A stretch of DNA of 9,433 nucleotides from an uncultured Selenomonadales bacterium. Lineage in GTDB: Bacteria; Bacillota; Negativicutes; Selenomonadales; Selenomonadaceae. The stretch lies in the NCBI GenBank assembly GCA_937915885.1, contig CALGGP010000158.1, forward strand, positions 1-9,433, written 5' to 3'. Shown here piece by piece: positions 1 to 6,363 of this stretch; within the stretch, counting starts at the first letter, position 1, and the number at the start of each line of letters is the position of its first letter. The notes beneath the pieces were generated by a model, which had not been told where the DNA came from, did not search any database, and saw nothing but the letters and a program-made list of their open reading frames with translations. Position numbers and translations under genes: made by a program.

Positions 1-120
1 TGGTCTCAGGCGAGCTGGTCTCAGGCGAGCTGGTCTCAGGCGAGCTGGTCTCAGGCGAGCTGGTCTCAGGGCTGCTGGTCTCAGGCGAGCTGGTCTCAGG
101 GCTGCTGCCTTCAGGAGTGC
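1..120 (-). repeat. 15-bp tandem repeat encoding SPETS pentapeptides
   Basis: Eight contiguous 15-bp units lie end to end from 1 to 120. Units 1-7 are variants of TGGTCTCAGG plus CGAGC or GCTGC, and unit 8 (106-120) is divergent. Read on the minus strand they encode S-P-E-T-S, with the first unit reading STPEG. The length is a multiple of three, so unit gain or loss keeps the frame. The array continues past base 1, so its true copy number is unknown. Confidence 0.95.
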
Positions 121-478
121 TCTCGCCGCCGCCATCTACAAAATTGATCGACCAATAGTCGTTGTCGTTAGTGCCGCTGTAAATAACTTCAGCAGTGCTC
201 ACCGATACTCCGGATGCCAACGGGATAGACCATACGCCGTTACTATTTTTCGACGGTGTACCGAAAAATTTCGCTATACTGCCACCCTCGAGTTGAGACG
301 CAGAAAGAACACTGCCGTTTTTACGGATGGTAATGATCAAGCCGTCGCCACTTGCGTCCAAGAACTTAAACGACGTGAGTTCGTTTTCAGTTACTTCTTC
401 CCAACCGGCGAATGCTTGAAGATCAAAAGTGAATGGATCCCTCGGTACCCATTCCGGAGATTTCCTTATCTCTTCCAA
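1..478 (-). CDS. Repeat protein with N-terminal FDLQAFA motif and SPETS array (3' end outside window)
   Basis: The frame stays open from a TTG at 478-476 to the window edge, giving 159 residues with no stop. TTG was chosen because AGAGGTG lies 7 bases upstream and an in-frame TGA (487-485) excludes earlier starts in this frame. Residues 1-15 are charged and polar, and residues 16-24 read FTFDLQAFA. Residues about 35-117 look beta-rich and contain SGDGLIITIRKNG and NDNDYWSINFVDGGG. From about residue 120 the protein becomes STPEG followed by seven SPET(S) units that run off the edge. No signal peptide or membrane segment is visible in this part. From memory, F-D-L-Q-x-F-A motifs occur near the start of large repeat proteins in Negativicutes, and LQLFA near the start of phage capsid proteins; I could not search this. 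Base composition looks lower in G+C than in neighbouring genes. The function is unknown. A promoter (685-713) lies upstream on the same strand. Confidence 0.75.
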   Translation of the reverse strand, partial: MEEIRKSPEWVPRDPFTFDLQAFAGWEEVTENELTSFKFLDASGDGLIITIRKNGSVLSASQLEGGSIAKFFGTPSKNSNGVWSIPLASGVSVSTAEVIYSGTNDNDYWSINFVDGGGESTPEGSSPETSSPETSSPETSSPETSSPETSSPETSSPET

Positions 479-590
479 ATTTTTTCACCTCTCGTTGTTC
501 ATGAAAACAATTCCTCCCGCCCGTGCAATACTTTATCACACGTTTGGAAGAAACCGTCCGAGGAGATTCTTCAGCGCGCCCCTCGGACAT
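423..590 (-). CDS. Possible 55-residue leader ORF overlapping the repeat-protein start
   Basis: An ATG at 590-588 is preceded by GGGAGGTGA with 9-base spacing, a better ribosome site than that of the downstream TTG. The frame runs 55 codons to a TGA at 425-423. It begins MSEGRAEESPRTVSSKRV and has no family I recognise. It overlaps the first 56 bases of the repeat-protein gene in a different frame. The two frames would join if one A were missing from the A6 run at 484-479. This may be a translated leader, a coupled upstream ORF, or the true N-terminus broken by a one-base error or slippage site. The ribosome site is the main evidence. Confidence 0.35.
   Translation of the reverse strand: MSEGRAEESPRTVSSKRVIKYCTGGRNCFHEQREVKKFGRDKEISGMGTEGSIHF
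485..502 (-). other. Five-codon mini-ORF in frame with the repeat protein
   Basis: GGGAGGA followed by 9 bases and ATG (502-500) opens M-N-N-E-R and then TGA (487-485). It is in the same frame as the repeat protein, whose TTG start lies 6 bases after the stop. It could be a stop-restart leader, or the original start of the gene interrupted by a nonsense change such as CGA to TGA. UGA recoding is unlikely because pyk and the DedA gene both end in TGA. Confidence 0.35.
556..588 (-). promoter_or_regulatory. Hairpin in the 5' leader of the repeat-protein gene
   Basis: GTCCGAGG (556-563) and CCTCGGAC (581-588) form a perfect 8-bp stem around a 17-base loop. On the minus strand the first arm begins within the ATG context of the 55-codon ORF (ATGTCCGAGG), so folding would cover the start of that ORF. 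The sequence after the stem (GGTTTCTTCC) is only weakly U-rich, so a control hairpin is more likely than a terminator. The role is inferred. Confidence 0.4.
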
Positions 591-684
591 TGCTCATCAC
601 CTCCCGTCGACGCCGAGCCGCTCGACCCGCGCGCCGCTTTTTTCGACAAAAACCACCCAATTCAACACTCACCTACGAAATAGC

Positions 685-713
685 ATTTTAAATTTCATTC
701 TAAACCTTGTCAA
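685..713 (-). promoter_or_regulatory. Sigma-70-type promoter of the repeat-protein gene
   Basis: On the minus strand a perfect -35 box TTGACA (713-708) is followed by a 17-base spacer and a -10 box TAAAAT (690-685), one mismatch from consensus. Transcription would begin near 678, leaving an untranslated leader of about 200 bases before the TTG at 478. It lies after the pyk terminator, so the repeat protein appears to be independently transcribed. Confidence 0.75.
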
Positions 714-724
714 TTAGAATTTTA

Positions 725-750
725 TTAAAAACTCATTAGAAATCCTCCTT
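725..750 (-). other. Ribosome site followed by a three-codon ORF
   Basis: AAGGAGGA (750-743) is followed after 6 bases by ATG AGT TTT TAA (736-725). A near-perfect ribosome site driving only M-S-F is odd. It lies between the pyk terminator and the next promoter, so only readthrough would transcribe it. It may be a remnant of a deleted gene start or chance. Confidence 0.25.
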
Positions 751-756
751 CAATCC

Positions 757-785
757 AAAAAAAATAAGGCTCCGCGCGGAGCCTT
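757..785 (-). terminator. Rho-independent terminator after pyk
   Basis: The perfect 20-bp palindrome at 766-785 (8-bp GC-rich stem, GCGC loop) is followed on the minus strand by A and eight T residues (764-757). It lies 37 bases past the pyk stop and should end the dedA-addA-pyk transcript. The stem contains the TCCGCGCGGA palindrome that recurs across the window. Confidence 0.92.
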
Positions 786-821
786 TCAATCGTGCCGGAG
801 AATTTTCTATTGTACCGTCGA

Positions 822-2234
822 TCAGATCGTGTGCAGCTGGATCGACGAAGTGCCGCCCTCGCCGTATTTCATGCCCGACGTCAGGATCGTCAGATCGCCC
901 TTCTGCACCAAGCCATGCTCGAGTGACGCCTTCGACGCAAATCTGATCATGTCGTCGGGATTCATCCAAGGCACGCCAGGGATCGCCAGCACGCCCCAAC
1001 GCAAGTTCAAATGCCGCGCCACAATCTGATCGGGCGTGAACGCAATGATGTCCGCCTTCGGACGATATTTCGACACTACTTTCGTCGTGAAGCCCGACTT
1101 CGTCGGAGTGATGATCGCCTTCGCGTTGAGCTCGTATGCCAACTGCACCGTCGCATGCGAAATTGCATCCGTCTGCGAGTTCGTGTGATGCATGCCCTTC
1201 GTCAGGAAGAGCTCCCTGTACGACAGCGACGCCTCCATGCGCTGCGCAATCCGTTTCATCGTCGCCGTCGCCTCGACAGGATATTTGCCGCCCGCCGTCT
1301 CGCCGCTCAACATGATCGCGTCCGCTCCGTCGAGGATCGCATTGCCAACATCAGAAACCTCCGCGCGGGTCGGACGCGGATTCGTCGTCATGCTCTCGAG
1401 CATCTGCGTCGCCACTATTACAGGCTTGCCCGCCGCGTTGCACTTCTTTATTATCTGCTTTTGAATAATCGGCACGTCCTCCGCCGGAATCTCAACGCCC
1501 AGATCGCCGCGCGCCACCATAATCCCGTCCGAAACCGCGATGATCTCATCAATATTGTCGACGCCCGCTTTGTTTTCGATCTTCGGAATGATCTCCATAT
1601 GCCCGCCGTGCTTCTCGACCAACGCACGAATTTCTTTGACATCGTCGGCGCGCTGAATGAACGACGCCGCTATGAAGTCCATATCATTTTTGATGCCGAA
1701 GATGATATCCTTCTCGTCCTGTTCGCTGACCGCGGGGAGACCCAACGCCACGCCCGGCGCCGCAACGCGCTTTCTTGTGCTCATCTTGCCGCTGTTGAGG
1801 ATCGTCGTGACGATGTCTTTGTCTTTGATCTCGTCGACCAAAATCTCAACAAGACCGTCACTCAAAAGCAGTTTGTCGCCGGGTTTGACTTCCGCGTAGA
1901 GATTTTTGTGATTGACAGAGACGTGCGTCTCATCGCCGGGCTCGTCGGACTGCGTCAACACGAATTTGTTGCCCGCCGTCAACATCACGCTGCCGTCTTT
2001 GAATTCGCCGAGGCGCATCTCGGGACCTTTGGTGTCGAGGATCAGCGAGATCACTTTCTTCGACTTCTTTGCGGCTTCGCGGACGCGGTTGATGCGCATC
2101 AGATGCCCCTCGTGATCGCCGTGCGAGAAGTTGAATCGCGCGCAATTCATGCCGTTCTCGATCAGTTGCTCGACGATGCCCGGGGCGTCGGTCGCCGGCC
2201 CCTGCGTGCAGATGATTTTGGTCTTCTTCAACAT
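822..2234 (-). CDS. pyk: Pyruvate kinase
   Basis: Pyruvate kinase makes pyruvate and ATP from phosphoenolpyruvate and ADP in the cytoplasm, the last step of glycolysis. The 470-residue length matches the short bacterial form without a C-terminal phosphotransferase-like extension. The N-terminus reads KTKIICTQGPAT, followed by NCARFNFSHG (28-39) and LDTKGPEMR (66-74) of the active site. IIPKIENKAG (215-224) carries the catalytic Lys218 and metal ligand Glu220. MVARGDLGVE (239-248) carries Asp244, followed by ATQMLESM and MLSGETAGG. TPTKSGFTTK (376-385) resembles the effector phosphate-binding loop, so allosteric control by a sugar phosphate is likely. The ATG at 2234 was chosen because GGGAGG lies 7 bases upstream; an in-frame TTG at 2249 overlaps that site. 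It is probably the last gene of the dedA-addA-pyk transcript. Before the addA duplication, 30 bases would have separated the addA stop from this start. Confidence 0.97.
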   Translation of the reverse strand: MLKKTKIICTQGPATDAPGIVEQLIENGMNCARFNFSHGDHEGHLMRINRVREAAKKSKKVISLILDTKGPEMRLGEFKDGSVMLTAGNKFVLTQSDEPGDETHVSVNHKNLYAEVKPGDKLLLSDGLVEILVDEIKDKDIVTTILNSGKMSTRKRVAAPGVALGLPAVSEQDEKDIIFGIKNDMDFIAASFIQRADDVKEIRALVEKHGGHMEIIPKIENKAGVDNIDEIIAVSDGIMVARGDLGVEIPAEDVPIIQKQIIKKCNAAGKPVIVATQMLESMTTNPRPTRAEVSDVGNAILDGADAIMLSGETAGGKYPVEATATMKRIAQRMEASLSYRELFLTKGMHHTNSQTDAISHATVQLAYELNAKAIITPTKSGFTTKVVSKYRPKADIIAFTPDQIVARHLNLRWGVLAIPGVPWMNPDDMIRFASKASLEHGLVQKGDLTILTSGMKYGEGGTSSIQLHTI

Positions 2235-2264
2235 AATTAAGCCTCCCAACGTCAGAAAAAATTT

Positions 2265-2627
2265 TTATCGACTGCCGCCATTATACACGCTTTCACCGCG
2301 CATATCAATGAAATTTCCCGTCGACAGCATAAAAATATATTTTTCGTCGACCGAGCGATTGAGGATCGTCTCGACCGCACGTCCGTATAATTCAATCTGC
2401 AGTCGATATTTTTGACGGATCGTCTCCTCGTCCGCGTCCCGATCCGTTTTGTAATCGACCGGCACCGGCCCGCCCGCGTCTCGAAACAGCACGTCGATGA
2501 TACCCTGCACAAAAATTTTTTCGTCGACCGGCGGCAACTTCTCACTCTCGAGCAATCGATTTAACTCCGTCGGCTCGATCAGCATGTTAAACGGCAGCTC
2601 CCGATATATTTCCTCCGCGCGGAGCAT
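2265..2627 (-). pseudogene. Out-of-frame duplicate of the addA 3' end (stranded nuclease fragment)
   Basis: This stretch repeats the last 110 codons of addA but sits one frame off from the intact gene. It opens with ATG (2627-2625), reads MLRAEEIYRELPFN onward, and ends in ESVYNGGSR and TAA at 2267-2265. It retains the AddA nuclease core, GIIDVLF and VDYKTDR, differing from the in-frame copy at only three residues over the shared part. ESVYNGGSR is probably the original AddA C-terminus. No good ribosome site precedes the ATG, so independent expression is doubtful. It is most simply the displaced end of addA after a tandem duplication, or an assembly join between two strain alleles. Confidence 0.8.
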
Positions 2628-2961
2628 TACCGCGCATATCGATAAAATTTCCCGTCGACAGCATAAAAATATATTTCTCGTCGACCGCGCGATTGAGAAT
2701 CGTCTCGACCGCACGTCCGTATAATTCAATCTGCAGCCGATATTTTTGACGGATCGTTTCTTCGTCTGCGTCCCGATCCGTTTTATAATCGATCAGCACC
2801 GGCCCGCCCGCGTCTCGAAACAGCACGTCGATGATACCTTGCACAAAAATTTTTTCGTCGACCGGCGGCAACTTCTCACTCTCGAGCAAGCGATTTAACT
2901 CCGTCGGCTCGATCAACATGTTAAACGGCAGCTCCCGATAAATCTCCTCCGCGCGGAGCAT
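2295..2961. repeat. Tandem direct duplication of about 333 bp, units 2295-2627 and 2629-2961
   Basis: The two units align without gaps at an offset of 334 bases with 17 mismatches over 333 positions (about 95% identity). The offset is 3n+1, so the addA frame is lost at the junction. Both ends lie within a few bases of a CTCCGCGCGGAG palindrome (2614-2623 and 2948-2957). In the addA frame 14 of the 17 differences are synonymous. Confidence 0.97.
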
Positions 2962-5900
2962 GCGTCGACCGAACTCACTCTCGAAAAATCGCGCCGCATC
3001 ACTCCGACGTATTTTTTGCGCCACTTCGCTCGACAATATTTTTCGCTCCACCATCGACGCAATCTGTTTGTCAATCCCGTCGACCGTCAAATCTCCGTCG
3101 AGATCAAGGTGTTGCATCACCGAGTGCATCGCCACCCCGTATTCGAGCCCCGTCATTTTTTTTTCCCGCTCGAAATTCGGGCGCCTATAAAATTTTTCCG
3201 TCGCGAGCACTTTGACTGCCGTCTCGTCGTCCGACGCAAATCGACGCTTGATCTCCGTCACCGACATTTTTGCCGGCACGCTCAAACCCTCGACCATCGG
3301 CGCTATCGTCGGCTCCGCGCGGAGCGTCGGCGGCTCAACCGTCGGCTCTTCTTCGACCGCGCCGCCCAATATTATTTTTTTCGATTCGATTTTAAACGTC
3401 TTGATCGAGATCGTTTGCGCCGTCAACGCCATCATCAGCCAGTCAAGGAATGAGCGCGCGTCCAGCACCGTAAAATTTTTCAATCGATCCAAGCCCCGCA
3501 GATGCTCGTATTTGAGCAAATTGCTTTCCTTGATCGAGCCGACCAATATCAGTTTTTCCCGCGCCCGCGTCATCGCCACGTACAATATCCGCAGCTCCTC
3601 CGCGATTAATTCATTCAAACACCGCTTGCCGATCACGCGCCGCGCCAACGTCGGCGTCTTGACCGGTACCTTTTCGAGCATGCGATACGGCCCCGCGCCC
3701 AGCTCCCGATGCTTCAACAGCGCGCTTGCCGTGTCGTCTTTGATGTTGAATCCATGCCCGAGGTCGGCGACGAATACGATCGGAAATTCCAGCCCCTTCG
3801 ACTTGTGGATCGTCATGATGCGCACGACGTTTTCATTCTCCCCGAGCGTCCGCGCCGATTTCAAATCATTGTTGAGCTCACGTATTTTTTTGATGAACTG
3901 CAAAAATCTCGACAGCCCGCGAAACGCCGTCTGCTCATACGCCGCCGCCCGATCGATCAGCATTCGCAAATTCGCCTGCCGTTGCATGCCGTCGCCCATC
4001 GACCCGACCGCCTCGTAATACTTCGTCTCGCGATAGATCGTCGACAGCAGCTCCGGCACGCTCAACGTCATTGACTGATCGCGCCAACGGTTGAGATTTT
4101 GTAAGAAGATGCGCGCCTTCGACGGCAGCCCCGTCGGCAGGTTGTAAATCCCGCCGTCGATGTCCATTGCCGCCGTCGTCAACAGCGTATAAAAATCGTC
4201 GAACGGCGAGATTAATTTCAGCCGCGCAAGCTCCTCCGCGCTGAACCCGCCGATCGGCGACAGCATCACCGCCGTCAACGGCACGTCCTGCCGCGCGTTG
4301 TCGAGCACCGTCAGCATCGACACGATTACTTGTATCTCCGTCGCCCGAAAATACGTTTCCTCCTCCGCCGAATAGCCCGGGATTTTGTTTCGCTTGAGCA
4401 CGTCGAGGATTGCGCCGGTTGAGCGCGCCGCCGACCTCAACAATATTACGATGTCGCGATATTCGAGCCGCCGATAATTTTTCAGTTCCTTGTCGAAAAT
4501 CACGGTGCCGTCGCTCATAAATTTTTTGATCCGATTGGCGATCAGTTGTGTCTCGAGCTCGATCTTCGACGCCTTTGATCCGACGCCGCCCGAGTCGCTC
4601 ACATCGAAATCCGCATTGGTCTTGACGATCGTCTCTTCGTCGGGCGCGTCATCAATCGGCTCGCTCGTCGACGTGATCAAATGCAATTCCGTCGGAGTGT
4701 TAAGCGTCGTGCCGTCGATGCTCCGAGCGACGATCGATTGAGTTTCGAGCTTGATTTTCGACGCCTTTGCTCCGACGCCGCCCGCTCCGCGCACATCGAA
4801 GTCCGCGTTGGGCTCGCTCGTCGACGTGATCAAATGTAATTTCGTCGGAGTGTCAAGCGTCTTGCCGTCGACCGTCGGATAATCGGCGCCGCAATTCAAT
4901 CGCGCATCGTCGGTGTAATCGATCTCGACCGCGTCTTTCCTCATCAGCCGCTCGAACACAAAATTCACCGCGTCAATCACTTCGGCGCGCGATCGAAAAT
5001 TCATCGACAGCTCGATCCGTTCGCAATCGTCCCGCGCGGGATATTCATCGTACTTTTTCATGAAGAGCGTCGGATCGGCAAGGCGGAACCGATAAATCGA
5101 CTGCTTAACGTCGCCGACCACAAACAAATTATCGTCGCGCGCAATCGACTGCATAATCGCCTCCTGCACGGCGTTGGTGTCCTGATACTCGTCAATCATC
5201 ACGGTCTCGTATCGCCGACGGAGACCCGCTCGAATATTTTTGTCGTCGAGAATTTTGAGCGCAAGATGCTCCATATCATTAAAGTCGATGATGCACCGCT
5301 CGCGCTTGGCACTCGAAAACGCCTCGGCGAACTCGATCGTCACGTCGACCAGCGTCTCTATCGATGGTCGCACCGCGCGCAGGTCTTCAATCAAGCGCTC
5401 GGGCGGCGCAAAAAAATATTCCTTTTGCAATCGTTTGATCCGCGCCTTATATCCGTTGTCGCGCAACTGCTTGACCTTCTGCTTCAACGTCTCGTCGAGC
5501 CCGCGCGGAAGCGTCACAAAAATTTTCTTCCGATTGATCGCGTCGAAAAGATGTTGCCAATCGATTTGAAACAGCCTCCGCAATTCGCCGATCGCCAATC
5601 GATCATCGTTAAGGAACGACGGCGTGTCGGCTCCGAACACTTTTTGCAGGAGCATGCACTCGTCATAAGCGGCGTCGAGCTCGAAAATAATTTGCGCCTT
5701 CGCCTCGTCGTACCAACGCACTTGAGTGATGTCAGCGTCGACGGGCACATCAAAATCGAACGGCAACGATCGGAGCCAACCCTCGGGATCGGGATGACTT
5801 TGCGCGGTCGCATACAGATCGAGAATCAGCTCGTGCAAAGCGGCGTCGCCGTGCTCATTGCCTCCGAACTCGTCAGTGAAGCGTTGAAATTTTTTCCGAA

Positions 5901-6360
5901 CGTCGGGATCATCGTCGGCATATTGACGCTCGAAAACTTCTTCGACGATCTCTTGTTGAAAAATGTTGAGCTCGTGCTCATCAGCCGCGCGGAACTTCGG
6001 ATCGAGATCGATCTTTGAAAAGTACCGACGAAGGAGCATTTGACAGAAGGCGTGCACAGTCATAATCGACGCGCCCGACAATAAAATCGATTGCCGCTCG
6101 AGCCGATCGAGAGTGTCGGGCTCGCCGCCTTCGGAAATTTTTTTGGCGAGTGCGGCGTGGATACGGGAGCGCATTTCTGCGGCGGCGGCGTTGGTAAAGG
6201 TGACGACGAGCATGCGATCGATGTCGCATGTGCCGTCGAGAATCATTTTGATGATGCGCTCGACGAGGACGGCGGTCTTGCCGGAGCCTGCGGCGGCGCT
6301 CACCAATAAATTTTTGCCGTGAGTTTCGATAGCCTTAGATTGATCGGCGGTCCAAGCCAT
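2587..6360 (-). CDS. addA: ATP-dependent helicase/nuclease subunit A (AddA), with altered C-terminus
   Basis: AddA pairs with AddB to resect double-strand breaks up to Chi sites for RecA loading. The 1257 residues carry UvrD-like helicase motifs: Walker A AAAGSGKT (22-29), VVTFTNAAAAEMR (52-64), MIDEYQDT (388-395), VVGDVKQSIYRFR (414-426), LSMNFRS (451-457), MTIHKSKGLEF (849-859) and LYVAMTRAREK (926-936). The nuclease domain has MHSVMQHL (1078-1085), GIIDVLF (1175-1181) and DYKTDR (1191-1196). ATG follows three bases after the dedA-family stop, with GAAAGG inside that gene, so translation is probably coupled. Two oddities: residues about 498-610 hold an in-frame internal duplication, and the last 13 residues (NAPRGGNISGAAV) come from reading the duplicated 3' unit out of frame, replacing ESVYNGGSR. 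The catalytic residues precede the change, so activity may survive. A Pro/Glu-rich linker (about 1001-1025) separates helicase and nuclease parts. The usual neighbour addB is not upstream here. Confidence 0.97.
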   Translation of the reverse strand: MAWTADQSKAIETHGKNLLVSAAAGSGKTAVLVERIIKMILDGTCDIDRMLVVTFTNAAAAEMRSRIHAALAKKISEGGEPDTLDRLERQSILLSGASIMTVHAFCQMLLRRYFSKIDLDPKFRAADEHELNIFQQEIVEEVFERQYADDDPDVRKKFQRFTDEFGGNEHGDAALHELILDLYATAQSHPDPEGWLRSLPFDFDVPVDADITQVRWYDEAKAQIIFELDAAYDECMLLQKVFGADTPSFLNDDRLAIGELRRLFQIDWQHLFDAINRKKIFVTLPRGLDETLKQKVKQLRDNGYKARIKRLQKEYFFAPPERLIEDLRAVRPSIETLVDVTIEFAEAFSSAKRERCIIDFNDMEHLALKILDDKNIRAGLRRRYETVMIDEYQDTNAVQEAIMQSIARDDNLFVVGDVKQSIYRFRLADPTLFMKKYDEYPARDDCERIELSMNFRSRAEVIDAVNFVFERLMRKDAVEIDYTDDARLNCGADYPTVDGKTLDTPTKLHLITSTSEPNADFDVRGAGGVGAKASKIKLETQSIVARSIDGTTLNTPTELHLITSTSEPIDDAPDEETIVKTNADFDVSDSGGVGSKASKIELETQLIANRIKKFMSDGTVIFDKELKNYRRLEYRDIVILLRSAARSTGAILDVLKRNKIPGYSAEEETYFRATEIQVIVSMLTVLDNARQDVPLTAVMLSPIGGFSAEELARLKLISPFDDFYTLLTTAAMDIDGGIYNLPTGLPSKARIFLQNLNRWRDQSMTLSVPELLSTIYRETKYYEAVGSMGDGMQRQANLRMLIDRAAAYEQTAFRGLSRFLQFIKKIRELNNDLKSARTLGENENVVRIMTIHKSKGLEFPIVFVADLGHGFNIKDDTASALLKHRELGAGPYRMLEKVPVKTPTLARRVIGKRCLNELIAEELRILYVAMTRAREKLILVGSIKESNLLKYEHLRGLDRLKNFTVLDARSFLDWLMMALTAQTISIKTFKIESKKIILGGAVEEEPTVEPPTLRAEPTIAPMVEGLSVPAKMSVTEIKRRFASDDETAVKVLATEKFYRRPNFEREKKMTGLEYGVAMHSVMQHLDLDGDLTVDGIDKQIASMVERKILSSEVAQKIRRSDAARFFESEFGRRMLRAEEIYRELPFNMLIEPTELNRLLESEKLPPVDEKIFVQGIIDVLFRDAGGPVLIDYKTDRDADEETIRQKYRLQIELYGRAVETILNRAVDEKYIFMLSTGNFIDMRGNAPRGGNISGAAV
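4531..4869 (-). repeat. In-frame internal duplication within addA
   Basis: AddA residues about 498-547 and 549-610 repeat each other. Shared blocks are DG(K/T)TL(D/N)TPT(K/E)LHL, ITSTSEP, NADFDV, GGVG(A/S)KASKI and LETQ. The second copy has 13 extra residues (IDDAPDEETIVKT) between ITSTSEP and NADFDV. It sits between helicase motif IV and YRDIVILLRS, where family members normally have one LHL strand and a variable linker. Both copies stay in frame, so the gene is lengthened, not broken. Confidence 0.9.
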
Positions 6361-6363
6361 GGC

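Noticed and set aside
485..487. UGA recoding or selenocysteine in the repeat-protein leader
   Set aside because: pyk and the DedA-family gene end in TGA in the same window, and no selenocysteine insertion structure is evident.
293..691. 132-codon plus-strand ORF over the start of the repeat protein
   Set aside because: It overlaps the repeat-protein frame and promoter on the other strand and its product is basic and featureless.
1011..2240. 409-codon plus-strand ORF opposite pyk
   Set aside because: It is exactly antisense to a textbook pyruvate kinase, is Arg-rich with no motifs, and arises from the codon bias of the real gene.
2235..2249. TTG at 2249 as the pyk start
   Set aside because: It overlaps the GGGAGG ribosome site that serves the ATG at 2234, where family members begin (MLKKTKI).
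2265..2961. Mobile element insertion at the end of addA
   Set aside because: The extra DNA is a copy of addA itself, with no terminal inverted repeats, transposase or unrelated sequence.
3212..6018. Plus-strand ORFs of 145-268 codons opposite addA
   Set aside because: They are antisense shadows of a gene with all its helicase and nuclease motifs; none has a domain of its own.
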